Source: JACZSB01 sp965372015
Lineage (GTDB): Bacteria > Fidelibacterota > Marinisomatia > SCGC-AAA003-L08 > TS1B11
Assembly (NCBI GenBank): GCA_965372015.1
Contig: CBDVAP010000164.1
Span: 1-5,329 of the forward strand
DNA: 5,329 nucleotides
Direction of reading: 5' to 3'
The position numbers were made by a program, and so were the translations under genes. The notes under the pieces were generated by a model. It did no database searches and was not told where the DNA came from. It saw nothing but the letters and a program-made list of their open reading frames with translations. Positions 1 to 4,733 of this stretch are shown here, in pieces (within the stretch, counting starts at the first letter, position 1; every line of letters starts with the position of its first letter).

Positions 1-56
1 TTAAGCATGGGCCGAATTTCAACCCGGCGAAGGGCACAGGCAGCAACTATTTGACT

Positions 57-91
57 CAAATGCAAAGGCCCCCCGGGATTAGCGGGAGGCC
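57..91 (-). terminator. Probable intrinsic terminator of the hsp20 gene
   Basis: An inverted repeat pairs 67-75 with 83-91 (nine pairs, one of them G-U, around a 7-base loop). In the minus-strand transcript this is a GC-rich hairpin followed directly by a short T-rich run (TTTGCATTT). It starts about 29 bases past the hsp20 stop codon, the usual place for a Rho-independent terminator. The T run is interrupted, so termination may be incomplete. The plus-strand reading has no T run after the stem, so it is unlikely to work in both directions. Confidence 0.55.
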
Positions 92-119
92 TGCGATGGT
101 TGCGCGCGTCGAGTGGTGC

Positions 120-563
120 TTATTTGACGGTAATGCGCCGTTTCTCTTCTTCGACGGGGGTGACCTTGTTGAGGGTGATGGTCAGGATGCCGTTCTTGTA
201 GCGGGCGTCCACCTTTTCCTCGTCTACCTCGGTCGGTAGAGCGAATGAGCGGCTGAACTTGCCCCGCCGCAGTTCGGCGCTGTGAACCTGATCGCCTTCC
301 TTGGTCTCGCGACCCTCGAACTCCCCCGTGATGGTCAGGACACCATCATGTATGGTGACTTCGATGTCTTTCTTGTTCATTCCGGGTAGGGCCGAATCGA
401 AGATCAGCTGCTCCTCGGTCTCACGGATGTCGAAGGCCGGGGTCCAGGAACGGGAGGCTGGTTCACCCTCCAGAGGGAACGAGCACATCAGGTTGAACAG
501 GCGGTTCATGTCGTCGAAAGGGGCCAAGCGGACCCGTCGGGGTACATATTTTACGAGTGTCAT
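120..563 (-). CDS. hsp20: Hsp20/alpha-crystallin family small heat-shock protein
   Basis: A 147-residue cytoplasmic ATP-independent holdase that binds unfolding proteins and forms oligomers. The short N-terminal arm (about residues 1-38, with DDMNRLFNLM) precedes an alpha-crystallin domain at about 40-133. The domain starts at W40-TPAFDIRETE, as in bacterial class A proteins. Its conserved parts are visible: LPGMNKKDIEV (59-69), GVLTITGE, RGKFSRSFALP (100-110) and the A-x-x-x-N-G-I-L signature at 120-127. The tail ends with an I-x-V motif (ITV, 144-146), which in this family docks into a neighbouring subunit's groove. Length is typical. The ATG start is set by an AGGAG ribosome site (572-576) eight bases upstream. 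It is divergent from the MFS gene and apparently monocistronic. No CIRCE element or convincing sigma-32 promoter was found upstream. Confidence 0.95.
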   Translation of the reverse strand: MTLVKYVPRRVRLAPFDDMNRLFNLMCSFPLEGEPASRSWTPAFDIRETEEQLIFDSALPGMNKKDIEVTIHDGVLTITGEFEGRETKEGDQVHSAELRRGKFSRSFALPTEVDEEKVDARYKNGILTITLNKVTPVEEEKRRITVK

Positions 564-571
564 GGTTGATT

Positions 572-576
572 CTCCT
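572..576 (-). promoter_or_regulatory. Ribosome binding site of hsp20
   Basis: The minus strand reads AAAGGAGA here, with the AGGAG core eight bases before the ATG at 563. This is a strong Shine-Dalgarno match and fixes the hsp20 start. Confidence 0.8.
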
Positions 577-616
577 TTAAGTTTTCATTCATTTTTTAAC
601 AAGCATTGGTTGCTTG

Positions 617-704
617 CCACCCGAGGAATGCACAAAGCCCGTGCCATAGCCGGGGTTATGCCGATTTGAACCACCCGACGGGTAAATTTGACAGGGCCAT
701 AGCC
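617..704. repeat. Paired bipartite direct repeat between hsp20 and the MFS gene
   Basis: CCACCCGA occurs at 617-624 and again at 671-678. GCCATAGCC occurs at 643-651 and again at 696-704. The two elements keep nearly the same spacing in both copies (26 and 25 bases between starts), while the sequence between them differs. The second copy also contains a short interrupted palindrome, ACCCG-A-CGGGT, at 673-683. The arrangement could be a diverged tandem duplication or a pair of operator half-sites serving the divergent genes. Function is unknown. No good sigma-70 promoter could be assigned for either gene in this stretch. Confidence 0.5.
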
Positions 705-793
705 AGATTGGCGGGTGCGACCGGTTATTCTGGCAGAGAGCCATTGGTAAATAGGGTTACGCACTGAAGCTTAAGCAGCAGAAACGCTCGCTG

Positions 794-1987
794 GTGATCA
801 TCTGGGTCACGATCTTCATCGATCTGATGGGGATCACCCTGATCATCCCCTATATCAACGACTTTGTCGCGGACCTAGGGGGCGATGAGCAGGCGGTGGG
901 CTTTCTGCTGGCCAGCTATGCCGCCATGCAGCTGCTGTTCGCTCCGGTGTGGGGCCGGATCAGTGACCGCATCGGGCGGCGGCCGGTGATCATCATCGGG
1001 TTGGCGGCTTCCACCGTGGCCTTTACCATCTTCGGCTCGGCCACCAAACTGTGGCTGCTCTTCGCCTCGCGGATGCTGGCGGGCATCGCCAACGCCAACA
1101 TTTCCACCGCCCAGGCCTACGTGGCGGACATCAGTTCCCCGTCTGAGCGGGCCGGCCGTATGGGGCTGATCGGGGCGGCCTTCAACCTGGGCTTTATCGT
1201 GGGCTTTCCCATCGGGGGGATCCTGTCGACGGCCTATGGCAACCAGGCCCCGGCCTACTTTGCGGCGGCCATCTCGCTGCTCAACTGCCTGGCGGCCCTG
1301 GTGATACTGCCCGAGTCGCGGAGTAAGGAAGAGCGCCGCATGCAGCTCCGGGCCGCACGGGTGAGTGCCTTCCAGGCCTTGGCCGCCTCCTTGGGCAACG
1401 TACGCCGGTTCTGGGCCCGGCCGGAGCTGTCCCGGACCCTGACGGTGTTCTTCCTGTTTACCACGGCCTTCAGTGTATTGCACGTAACCTTCGTGGAGTA
1501 CGGTCGTGACATACTGCAAATTTCCGCCCAGGAGCGCGGTTTCGTGTTCATGTTCATTGGTATTGTAGGGGTGGCCGTCCAAGGGCTGGTGATTAAGCCG
1601 CTGGCGGCGCGAGTGGGTGAGGACCGGGTGATAGAGATCGGCTTGCTGGCCATGGCTTTCGGCCTGGCGTCCATCCCATTCCTGCGCACCGTGGTCCAGC
1701 TTTACCTGGGCGCCTTCTTCGTGGCGGTGGGCAACAGCCTGGTGACGCCGGCAGTGACGGCGGTGATCTCCATGCGCACGGGCGAGGGCGAGCAAGGGAT
1801 CGCCATGGGAGTGACCCAGAGCATGGGCAGCCTGGGGCGCATCCTGGGGCCGCCCTTCGGGGGGCTGACCTATGCCCGGATCAACTTCATGTTCCCCTTC
1901 CTGGCCGCCTCGGGGGGCGCGCTGGTGGCCCTGGCGTTGTATGCCACCCGGCCTCGGCCCGCTTGCACTGGTGTTGATTCCCGTTAG
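794..1987 (+). CDS. Major facilitator superfamily efflux transporter, Tet/DHA1-like
   Basis: A twelve-helix-type inner-membrane secondary transporter of about 397 residues, probably a proton-coupled exporter; the substrate cannot be read from sequence. Motif A of the superfamily is clear between helices 2 and 3 (GRISDRIGRRP, about 54-64). The segment at 88-112 (FASRMLAGIANANISTAQAY) and the ERAGRMGLIGAAF stretch match the tetracycline-resistance/DHA1 group. The motif C region (127-142) reads GFIVGFPIGG, with F where the usual GP proline sits. The C-terminal half has an intact RILGPPFGG (349-357). A basic cytoplasmic loop lies at about 175-210, between the two six-helix halves. The GTG at 794 lacks a ribosome site and starts inside helix 1. 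An in-frame CTG at 764, seven bases after AGGG, would add a basic N-terminus (LKLKQQKRSL) and may be the real start. An in-frame TAG at 752-754 rules out any longer form. Confidence 0.9.
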   Translation: MIIWVTIFIDLMGITLIIPYINDFVADLGGDEQAVGFLLASYAAMQLLFAPVWGRISDRIGRRPVIIIGLAASTVAFTIFGSATKLWLLFASRMLAGIANANISTAQAYVADISSPSERAGRMGLIGAAFNLGFIVGFPIGGILSTAYGNQAPAYFAAAISLLNCLAALVILPESRSKEERRMQLRAARVSAFQALAASLGNVRRFWARPELSRTLTVFFLFTTAFSVLHVTFVEYGRDILQISAQERGFVFMFIGIVGVAVQGLVIKPLAARVGEDRVIEIGLLAMAFGLASIPFLRTVVQLYLGAFFVAVGNSLVTPAVTAVISMRTGEGEQGIAMGVTQSMGSLGRILGPPFGGLTYARINFMFPFLAASGGALVALALYATRPRPACTGVDSR

Positions 1988-2013
1988 ACCATGCATGGAG
2001 GAAGAGAGAAATT

Positions 2014-2040
2014 AACCGCAAAGGCGCAAAGTACGCCAAG
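2014..2040 (+). repeat. CGCAAAG-type degenerate repeat, copy 1
   Basis: Built from about three 9-base units with a CGCAAAG core (CCGCAAAGG, CGCAAAGTA, CGCCAAG). It matches copy 2 at 2351-2380 in 22 of 27 positions, in the same orientation, and both copies follow a purine-rich run (GAAGAGAGAAA here). I recall similar AACCGCAAAG/AACCACGAAG sequences being common between genes of environmental bacteria; their function is not established to my knowledge. It begins 26 bases past the MFS stop codon. Confidence 0.6.
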
Positions 2041-2072
2041 TCCGGAGGAGAATAAGGACACAGCAGGGGGCC

Positions 2073-2105
2073 CTCCGCTTACAGCGGGGTCCAGGGCTAG
2101 ATTTT
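2073..2105 (+). terminator. Weak candidate terminator downstream of the MFS gene
   Basis: CTCCGC (2073-2078) can pair with GCGGGG (2084-2089) around a TTACA loop, giving six pairs including one G-U. A short ATTTT lies at 2101-2105, eleven bases past the stem, which is farther than usual for an intrinsic terminator. It is the only hairpin near the MFS 3' end with any T run after it. Confidence 0.25.
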
Positions 2106-2121
2106 CAAAGCGCGGTGAGGG

Positions 2122-2165
2122 GGTCGTGTTGGGATCATGCAGTGGTCATGTTGAGCTCATGTCTA
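2122..2165 (+). repeat. Four 11-bp direct repeats
   Basis: Four consecutive 11-base units, GGTCGTGTTGG, GATCATGCAGT, GGTCATGTTGA and GCTCATGTCTA, share the core TCRTG at exactly 2124, 2135, 2146 and 2157. The consensus is GGTCATGTTGA. The 11-base period is close to one helical turn, which would put each core on the same DNA face, as in iterons or cooperative regulator sites. The array ends 16 bases before the C7-G7 palindrome. No function is known. Confidence 0.6.
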
Positions 2166-2181
2166 CCGTCGGAAGGCATGG

Positions 2182-2204
2182 CCCCCCCGGGGGGGTACCC
2201 CCCC
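2182..2204. repeat. C7-G7-TA-C7 palindromic tract
   Basis: Seven C are followed by seven G, then TA, then seven C. The C7G7 part (2182-2195) is a perfect 14-bp palindrome, and G7TAC7 (2189-2204) is a perfect 16-bp palindrome sharing the same G run. The single G run can therefore pair with either C run, giving two mutually exclusive structures. No T run follows, so it is not a standard terminator. The tract is also prone to length errors in replication and sequencing. Confidence 0.7.
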
Positions 2205-2350
2205 GTCACTGATGGCAGCTGGTGAAGGCGGACCGGTTGATGATCTCTTCAGCCGAGGGCCATCCGGGGTTCTGCGATCCATGACGGCGTAAACTAAGCA
2301 TGGGGAACGGGCTTGTCGTTCGCCTGGTGCGCGGAAGAAGGAGAAAGAAG

Positions 2351-2380
2351 AACCACGAAGGCGCAAAGGGCGCAAAGGCC
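2351..2380 (+). repeat. CGCAAAG-type degenerate repeat, copy 2
   Basis: The second copy of the element at 2014-2040, same orientation, about 337 bases further on. Its units are CCACGAAGG, CGCAAAGGG and CGCAAAGGC. As in copy 1, a purine-rich run (GAAGGAGAAAGAAG, 2337-2350) precedes it. Confidence 0.6.
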
Positions 2381-2472
2381 AAAGAGAATGCCCCTCACCC
2401 AGTTCCGGCTCGCCGTAAACTACGCCGAGGCTCTCCCCGGATGAGAGGAGACCATTAATTATTAACCGGTTA

Positions 2473-2518
2473 CATTGGCTAAATATTGGAGGCCATTGCG
2501 CACACATTGGCGGCATTG
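2473..2518 (+). repeat. Helically phased YATTG motifs upstream of the CsgG-like gene
   Basis: CATTG or TATTG begins at 2473, 2484, 2494, 2505 and 2514, so the spacings are 11, 10, 11 and 9 bases. The longer word ACATTGGC occurs at 2472-2479 and 2504-2511. Three more CATTG copies lie in the start of the gene (2570, 2585, 2600), where they coincide with xCA-TTG codon pairs. The upstream series overlaps the predicted promoter, so a regulator binding one DNA face is possible; no protein is identified. Confidence 0.45.
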
Positions 2519-2524
2519 TATATT
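2496..2524 (+). promoter_or_regulatory. Candidate sigma-70-type promoter for the CsgG-like gene
   Basis: TTGCGC at 2496-2501 and TATATT at 2519-2524 are separated by 17 bases. The -10 box matches TATAAT in five of six positions and the -35 box matches TTGACA in three. Transcription would begin near 2531, giving a leader of about 26 bases that still contains the GGAG ribosome site at 2547-2550. This is inferred from consensus only, and the host's own promoter consensus is unknown. Confidence 0.45.
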
Positions 2525-2556
2525 CCGACGGTCCTCGCTCATAATCGGAGAGGTGT

Positions 2557-3189
2557 ATGCGCCTCCTATCATTGAGATTTTCCGCATTGCTTGCGGTTGC
2601 ATTGATTCATAGCCTGCCAGGCCAACAGATCACTTCCCTGGCAATACTCGATTTCGATGCCCGGGGGATTGCCGCGCATGAAGCGGCCAGCCTAACGGAT
2701 TGGCTGCGTTCTGAGATCGTTAAAATTGGTGAGGTACCCCTTGTCGAGCGGGGTGATATGTTAGGGATTATCATGGCTGAGCAGGATCTTCAAGCATTGG
2801 ATTGCACTTCGGATATATGCGCGGTTGAAATTGGTCAGCTAATAGGAGTTTCCCATATAGTAACAGGATCGATGGGCAAGGTGGGGTCTACCTACACAAT
2901 TTTAGCACGAGTTATTGATGTTGAAACGGGTCAAGTCATTCGGACGCCGAGTCGAAGGTATAATGGATCAATTGAAGGACTTTTTGATGAAATGACTCCG
3001 ATCGCATTTGAAATAATCGGCAAGATAATCGCACCGGTCAAAAGGCAAATTGTACCAGTAATGAAACCACCGGTCACTAAGCCAACAGTAGCCCAAAAAC
3101 CACCCTCCAAGGATTTCTACGATGTCTTTATGGATATATGGATATGGGCTACTATAGTGGCGTTAATCTTTATCGCGCTTCAGGGATAG
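2557..3189 (+). CDS. CsgG/FlgO-like exported protein with C-terminal membrane segment
   Basis: A 210-residue predicted envelope protein. Residues 1-22 look like a signal peptide (basic start, hydrophobic LLAVALIHSL) with no lipobox cysteine, unlike classical CsgG lipoproteins. Residues 27-160 resemble the CsgG/FlgO/LpoB-type periplasmic fold: SLAILDFDARGI, then LTDWLRSEI, PLVERGDMLGIIMAEQ, C83-TSDI-C88-AVEIGQLIG, HIVTGSMGKVGSTYTILARVIDVETGQVI in two adjoining blocks. The two cysteines around CTSDIC recur in such proteins as I recall them. A Pro/Lys/Thr-rich linker (about 162-186) leads to a hydrophobic segment (194-208) close to the C-terminus, suggesting membrane anchoring. It is shorter than curli CsgG and no pore-forming region can be recognised. 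GGAG at 2547-2550 supports the ATG start. Codon use is visibly AT-richer than in the neighbours, which suggests transfer. Exact role is unknown. Confidence 0.75.
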   Translation: MRLLSLRFSALLAVALIHSLPGQQITSLAILDFDARGIAAHEAASLTDWLRSEIVKIGEVPLVERGDMLGIIMAEQDLQALDCTSDICAVEIGQLIGVSHIVTGSMGKVGSTYTILARVIDVETGQVIRTPSRRYNGSIEGLFDEMTPIAFEIIGKIIAPVKRQIVPVMKPPVTKPTVAQKPPSKDFYDVFMDIWIWATIVALIFIALQG

Positions 3190-3320
3190 GCTCCTATCGC
3201 TCGCTTTGGTAATTCAGGAGGCGGAACTCTCCCATTCGTCTTATTGTTCTTTGATTAGCAGTTGCCTGTTAGACCATTCCTCCATCAATACCGCAATAGC
3301 AGATGTCCTACTTTGGGAAC

Positions 3321-3550
3321 TCAACCGCTCCTGAGCTGCTCCAGGCGCTCGGCTACCCAGAGCTTGATCAAGGCCTGGCGGGCCACCCCCAGGCGCCGGG
3401 CTTCGCGGTCCAGGTTTTGGATCATCCAGAGAGGAAAATCCACGCTTACCCGCTTGGCATGCAACTCGGGCCGGTGGGCCCGGGATAGGTCCAGGTGAGC
3501 GGTGATGTCCTCGCGGCGTCAAATTTTCGATCCAGTTCCGCAGCCTTCAC
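3321..3550 (-). pseudogene. CopG/BrnA-family antitoxin-like gene with a one-base frameshift
   Basis: From a GTG at 3550, with GGGAG (3561-3565) ten bases upstream, the minus strand encodes KAAELDRKFDA and then leaves the frame. From 3512 a second frame encodes EDITAHLDLSRAHRPELHA, then KRVSVDFPLWMIQNLDREA, then RRLGVARQALIKLWVAERLE, ending with TGA at 3321-3323. Together they match the usual antitoxin pattern: KFDxGEDI, a xLDLSxAxRP linker, a VxVDFPxWM strand and a helix ending IKxWxAERLE of the ribbon-helix-helix fold. Adding one base near 3513-3514 (GC to GGC) restores a 76-residue protein. Related proteins bind DNA and neutralise BrnT-like RNase toxins, but no toxin gene adjoins it. It lies 41 bases after the PCuAC gene stop. 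The ribbon-helix-helix core is intact in the second frame, so internal initiation could still give a shorter product. A sequencing error would explain it equally well. Confidence 0.75.
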
Positions 3551-3591
3551 GTAATTCAATCTCCCGGTAAATTGGGCGCGTGACCTCAGGG

Positions 3592-4077
3592 TTAACGTAC
3601 CAGGGACTCAACCACCAGGGTACCGGCCTTTTCAAACTTCAAGGAAAGGTTGAAGCGGTCGCCCGGTTCAAGGTTGGACTTCAAGCCGATAAGCATGATA
3701 TGGGCGCCACCGGGCTGGAATACGACGCTGCCCCTGGCCGGGACCTCCAGGCCACCCTCGACCTTGCGCATTACCGCCCGCCCGTCGACTGGCTTGATCT
3801 CATGGATTTCCACCGACCGGGCGATGTCCGACTCGAGGGCGATCAGGCGGTCGGGCGTTTGGCTGTCATTGACCAGGGTGAGGTAGACCACCCCCACCCC
3901 ACCGAGGGCGTCCTCGATCACCACCGCCGGCCGGGACCAGACAGCCTCAGCCCGCAGGGTAGCGGTGCGCTGGGGGGCCTTACAGGCGATTATCAGCCCT
4001 ATAAGCGCCAAAATACCGAGTAGTGAGGTTGTGCTCCTCAAGTTAATTGATTTTCTCCTATGGCTATGATTATACAT
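3592..4077 (-). CDS. PCuAC-family copper-binding lipoprotein
   Basis: A 161-residue extracytoplasmic copper chaperone of the PCu(A)C (formerly DUF461) family, members of which hold Cu(I) and help deliver it to cytochrome oxidase or in copper handling. The metal motif H(M)x10Mx21HxM is recognisable: H92, M103, H126 and M128, with 10 and 22 residues between. The usual HEM reads HEI. Flanking family sequence is clear (VEGGLEVPARGSVVFQPGGAHIML, given here as residues 106-129). A hydrophobic segment ends in lipobox I29-I-A-C32, so a lipoprotein is likely. The ATG at 4077 has no ribosome site. TAGGAGA at 4054-4060 lies inside the reading frame, so the TTG at 4041 (13 bases after AGGAG) may be the true start, giving a compact signal peptide of 19 residues before the Cys. 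The gene starts eight bases after the plsY stop, or 44 with the TTG start, and is probably co-transcribed. Confidence 0.87.
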   Translation of the reverse strand: MYNHSHRRKSINLRSTTSLLGILALIGLIIACKAPQRTATLRAEAVWSRPAVVIEDALGGVGVVYLTLVNDSQTPDRLIALESDIARSVEIHEIKPVDGRAVMRKVEGGLEVPARGSVVFQPGGAHIMLIGLKSNLEPGDRFNLSLKFEKAGTLVVESLVR

Positions 4078-4085
4078 GTTATTCG

Positions 4086-4733
4086 CTAACGCCGCCGCAG
4101 GATCATGGCTTTTTCGAAGCGGTTCTCTGTGCCGGCCCAGAGGCGGGCGATATTGCCGCGGTGGGTGAACCAGATGAACACGGTGATGACGAGGCTGAAA
4201 TAACCCAGGGTGGAATCGAGGGCGCCATAGCGCAGGTAGGTGATCAGGGGGAAGAGAGACACGGCCGTTACGGAGCCCAGCCCCACGTAGCCGGTGGTGA
4301 TCAACATCAGGAGCCACACTGCCAGCCCCAGCAGGACGGCCACCGGGAACAGGTGGATCAGCATCCCCGCCAACGCGCCCACACCCTTGCCGCCCTTGAA
4401 GCCGGCGAAGATGGTGAAGGTGTGCCCCAGCACTGCCGCCGTACCGCATAAAATGGCGGTTAGAGGCGGATTATCGAAGGGTATCTCCCCCAGCAGGCCG
4501 CCGAAAGTAAGTCCAGCCAAAAGAGCTGCGGCCAGCCAACCCTTGAATATATCCACCAGCACCACCACCAAGGCCGGCTTCCAGCCCAGGACCCGGAAGG
4601 CGTTGGTGCCGCCGGCGTTGCCGCTGCCGTGGTCCCGGATGTCGATCCCCCGTAGGACGCGGCCCATGATAATGCTGGTAGGAATGCTACCAACCAGGTA
4701 GCTGATAAGTACCAGTACCAATAATAATATCAT
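4086..4733 (-). CDS. plsY: Acyl-phosphate:glycerol-3-phosphate acyltransferase PlsY
   Basis: An integral inner-membrane enzyme of 215 residues that transfers an acyl group from acyl-phosphate to the 1-position of glycerol-3-phosphate, the first committed step of phospholipid synthesis in most bacteria. Three cytoplasmic-loop motifs of the family are present. These are GSGNAGGTNAFRVLG (36-50; glycine-rich loop), GHTFTIFAGFKGGKGV (103-118; phosphate-binding loop) and HRGNIARLWAGTENRF (191-206; glycerol-phosphate site, with the conserved N and E). Hydrophobic helices occur near 1-20, 52-77, 92-110, 120-147, 152-168 and 176-190. Length is normal. The ATG overlaps the degV stop as ATGA (4730-4733), preceded by GGGG about five bases upstream, so translation is probably coupled to degV. 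PCuAC follows on the same strand. Confidence 0.95.
   Translation of the reverse strand: MILLLVLVLISYLVGSIPTSIIMGRVLRGIDIRDHGSGNAGGTNAFRVLGWKPALVVVLVDIFKGWLAAALLAGLTFGGLLGEIPFDNPPLTAILCGTAAVLGHTFTIFAGFKGGKGVGALAGMLIHLFPVAVLLGLAVWLLMLITTGYVGLGSVTAVSLFPLITYLRYGALDSTLGYFSLVITVFIWFTHRGNIARLWAGTENRFEKAMILRRR

Larger units (their letters stand above)
1988..2556. other. Gene-free, highly structured intergenic region
   Basis: This 569-base stretch between the MFS gene and the CsgG-like gene has no credible coding sequence on either strand. It contains two CGCAAAG-type repeats (2014-2040, 2351-2380), a weak hairpin (2073-2089), four 11-bp direct repeats (2122-2165) and a C/G palindrome (2182-2204). 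It also holds a repeated CGTAAACTA (2288-2296 and 2414-2422, one each side of the second CGCAAAG element), phased YATTG motifs (2473-2518) and a promoter-like sequence. Composition shifts from GC-rich to AT-rich at about 2450. Some of it may be debris of a mobile or repeat element. Confidence 0.7.

Noticed and set aside
560..592. Ten-codon minus-strand upstream frame whose TGA overlaps the hsp20 ATG
   Set aside because: It has no ribosome site of its own and its codons cover the hsp20 ribosome site; most likely chance, though the overlap is neat.
688..693. TTGACA, a perfect -35 box upstream of the MFS gene
   Set aside because: No -10-like sequence lies 16-18 bases downstream (the region reads GGCGGG), so no promoter was called.
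564..700. Heat-shock control upstream of hsp20 (CIRCE, sigma-32 promoter, ROSE or fourU thermometer)
   Set aside because: No TTAGCACTC/GAGTGCTAA pair, no properly spaced CTTGAA/CCCCAT boxes, and no U-rich partner positioned to mask the AGGAG site convincingly. The small CAAGC-N7-GCTTG inverted repeat at 600-616 is too short to interpret.
875..1996. Long minus-strand open frame opposite the MFS gene
   Set aside because: It is antisense to a clear transporter, is rich in His/Gly/Gln/Arg with no recognisable domain, and arises from GC-rich codon bias.
1991..2212. Plus-strand 73-codon frame after the MFS gene
   Set aside because: It reads through the repeat element, the 11-bp array and the homopolymers. 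Although GGAGGA-like purines occur nearby, they lie after its ATG rather than before it.
2163..2516. Minus-strand 117-codon frame in the intergenic region
   Set aside because: The LWPLRPLRLRG stretch is just the reverse translation of the CGCAAAG repeat, the rest has no pattern, and it crosses the homopolymer palindrome.
3185..3198. GATAGG-CT-CCTATC inverted repeat at the end of the CsgG-like gene
   Set aside because: Only five to six pairs with a minimal loop and no following T run; too weak for a terminator call.
3241..3320. Minus-strand frame ending MEEWSNRQLLIKEQ after the antitoxin remnant
   Set aside because: The last residues look protein-like but the upstream part is the out-of-frame shadow of the antitoxin, and no ribosome site or family pattern supports a separate gene.
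4078..4449. N-terminal extension of the PCuAC reading frame back to 4449
   Set aside because: This part overlaps plsY out of frame and gives Arg/His/Pro-rich nonsense; the lipoprotein signal begins only after 4077.
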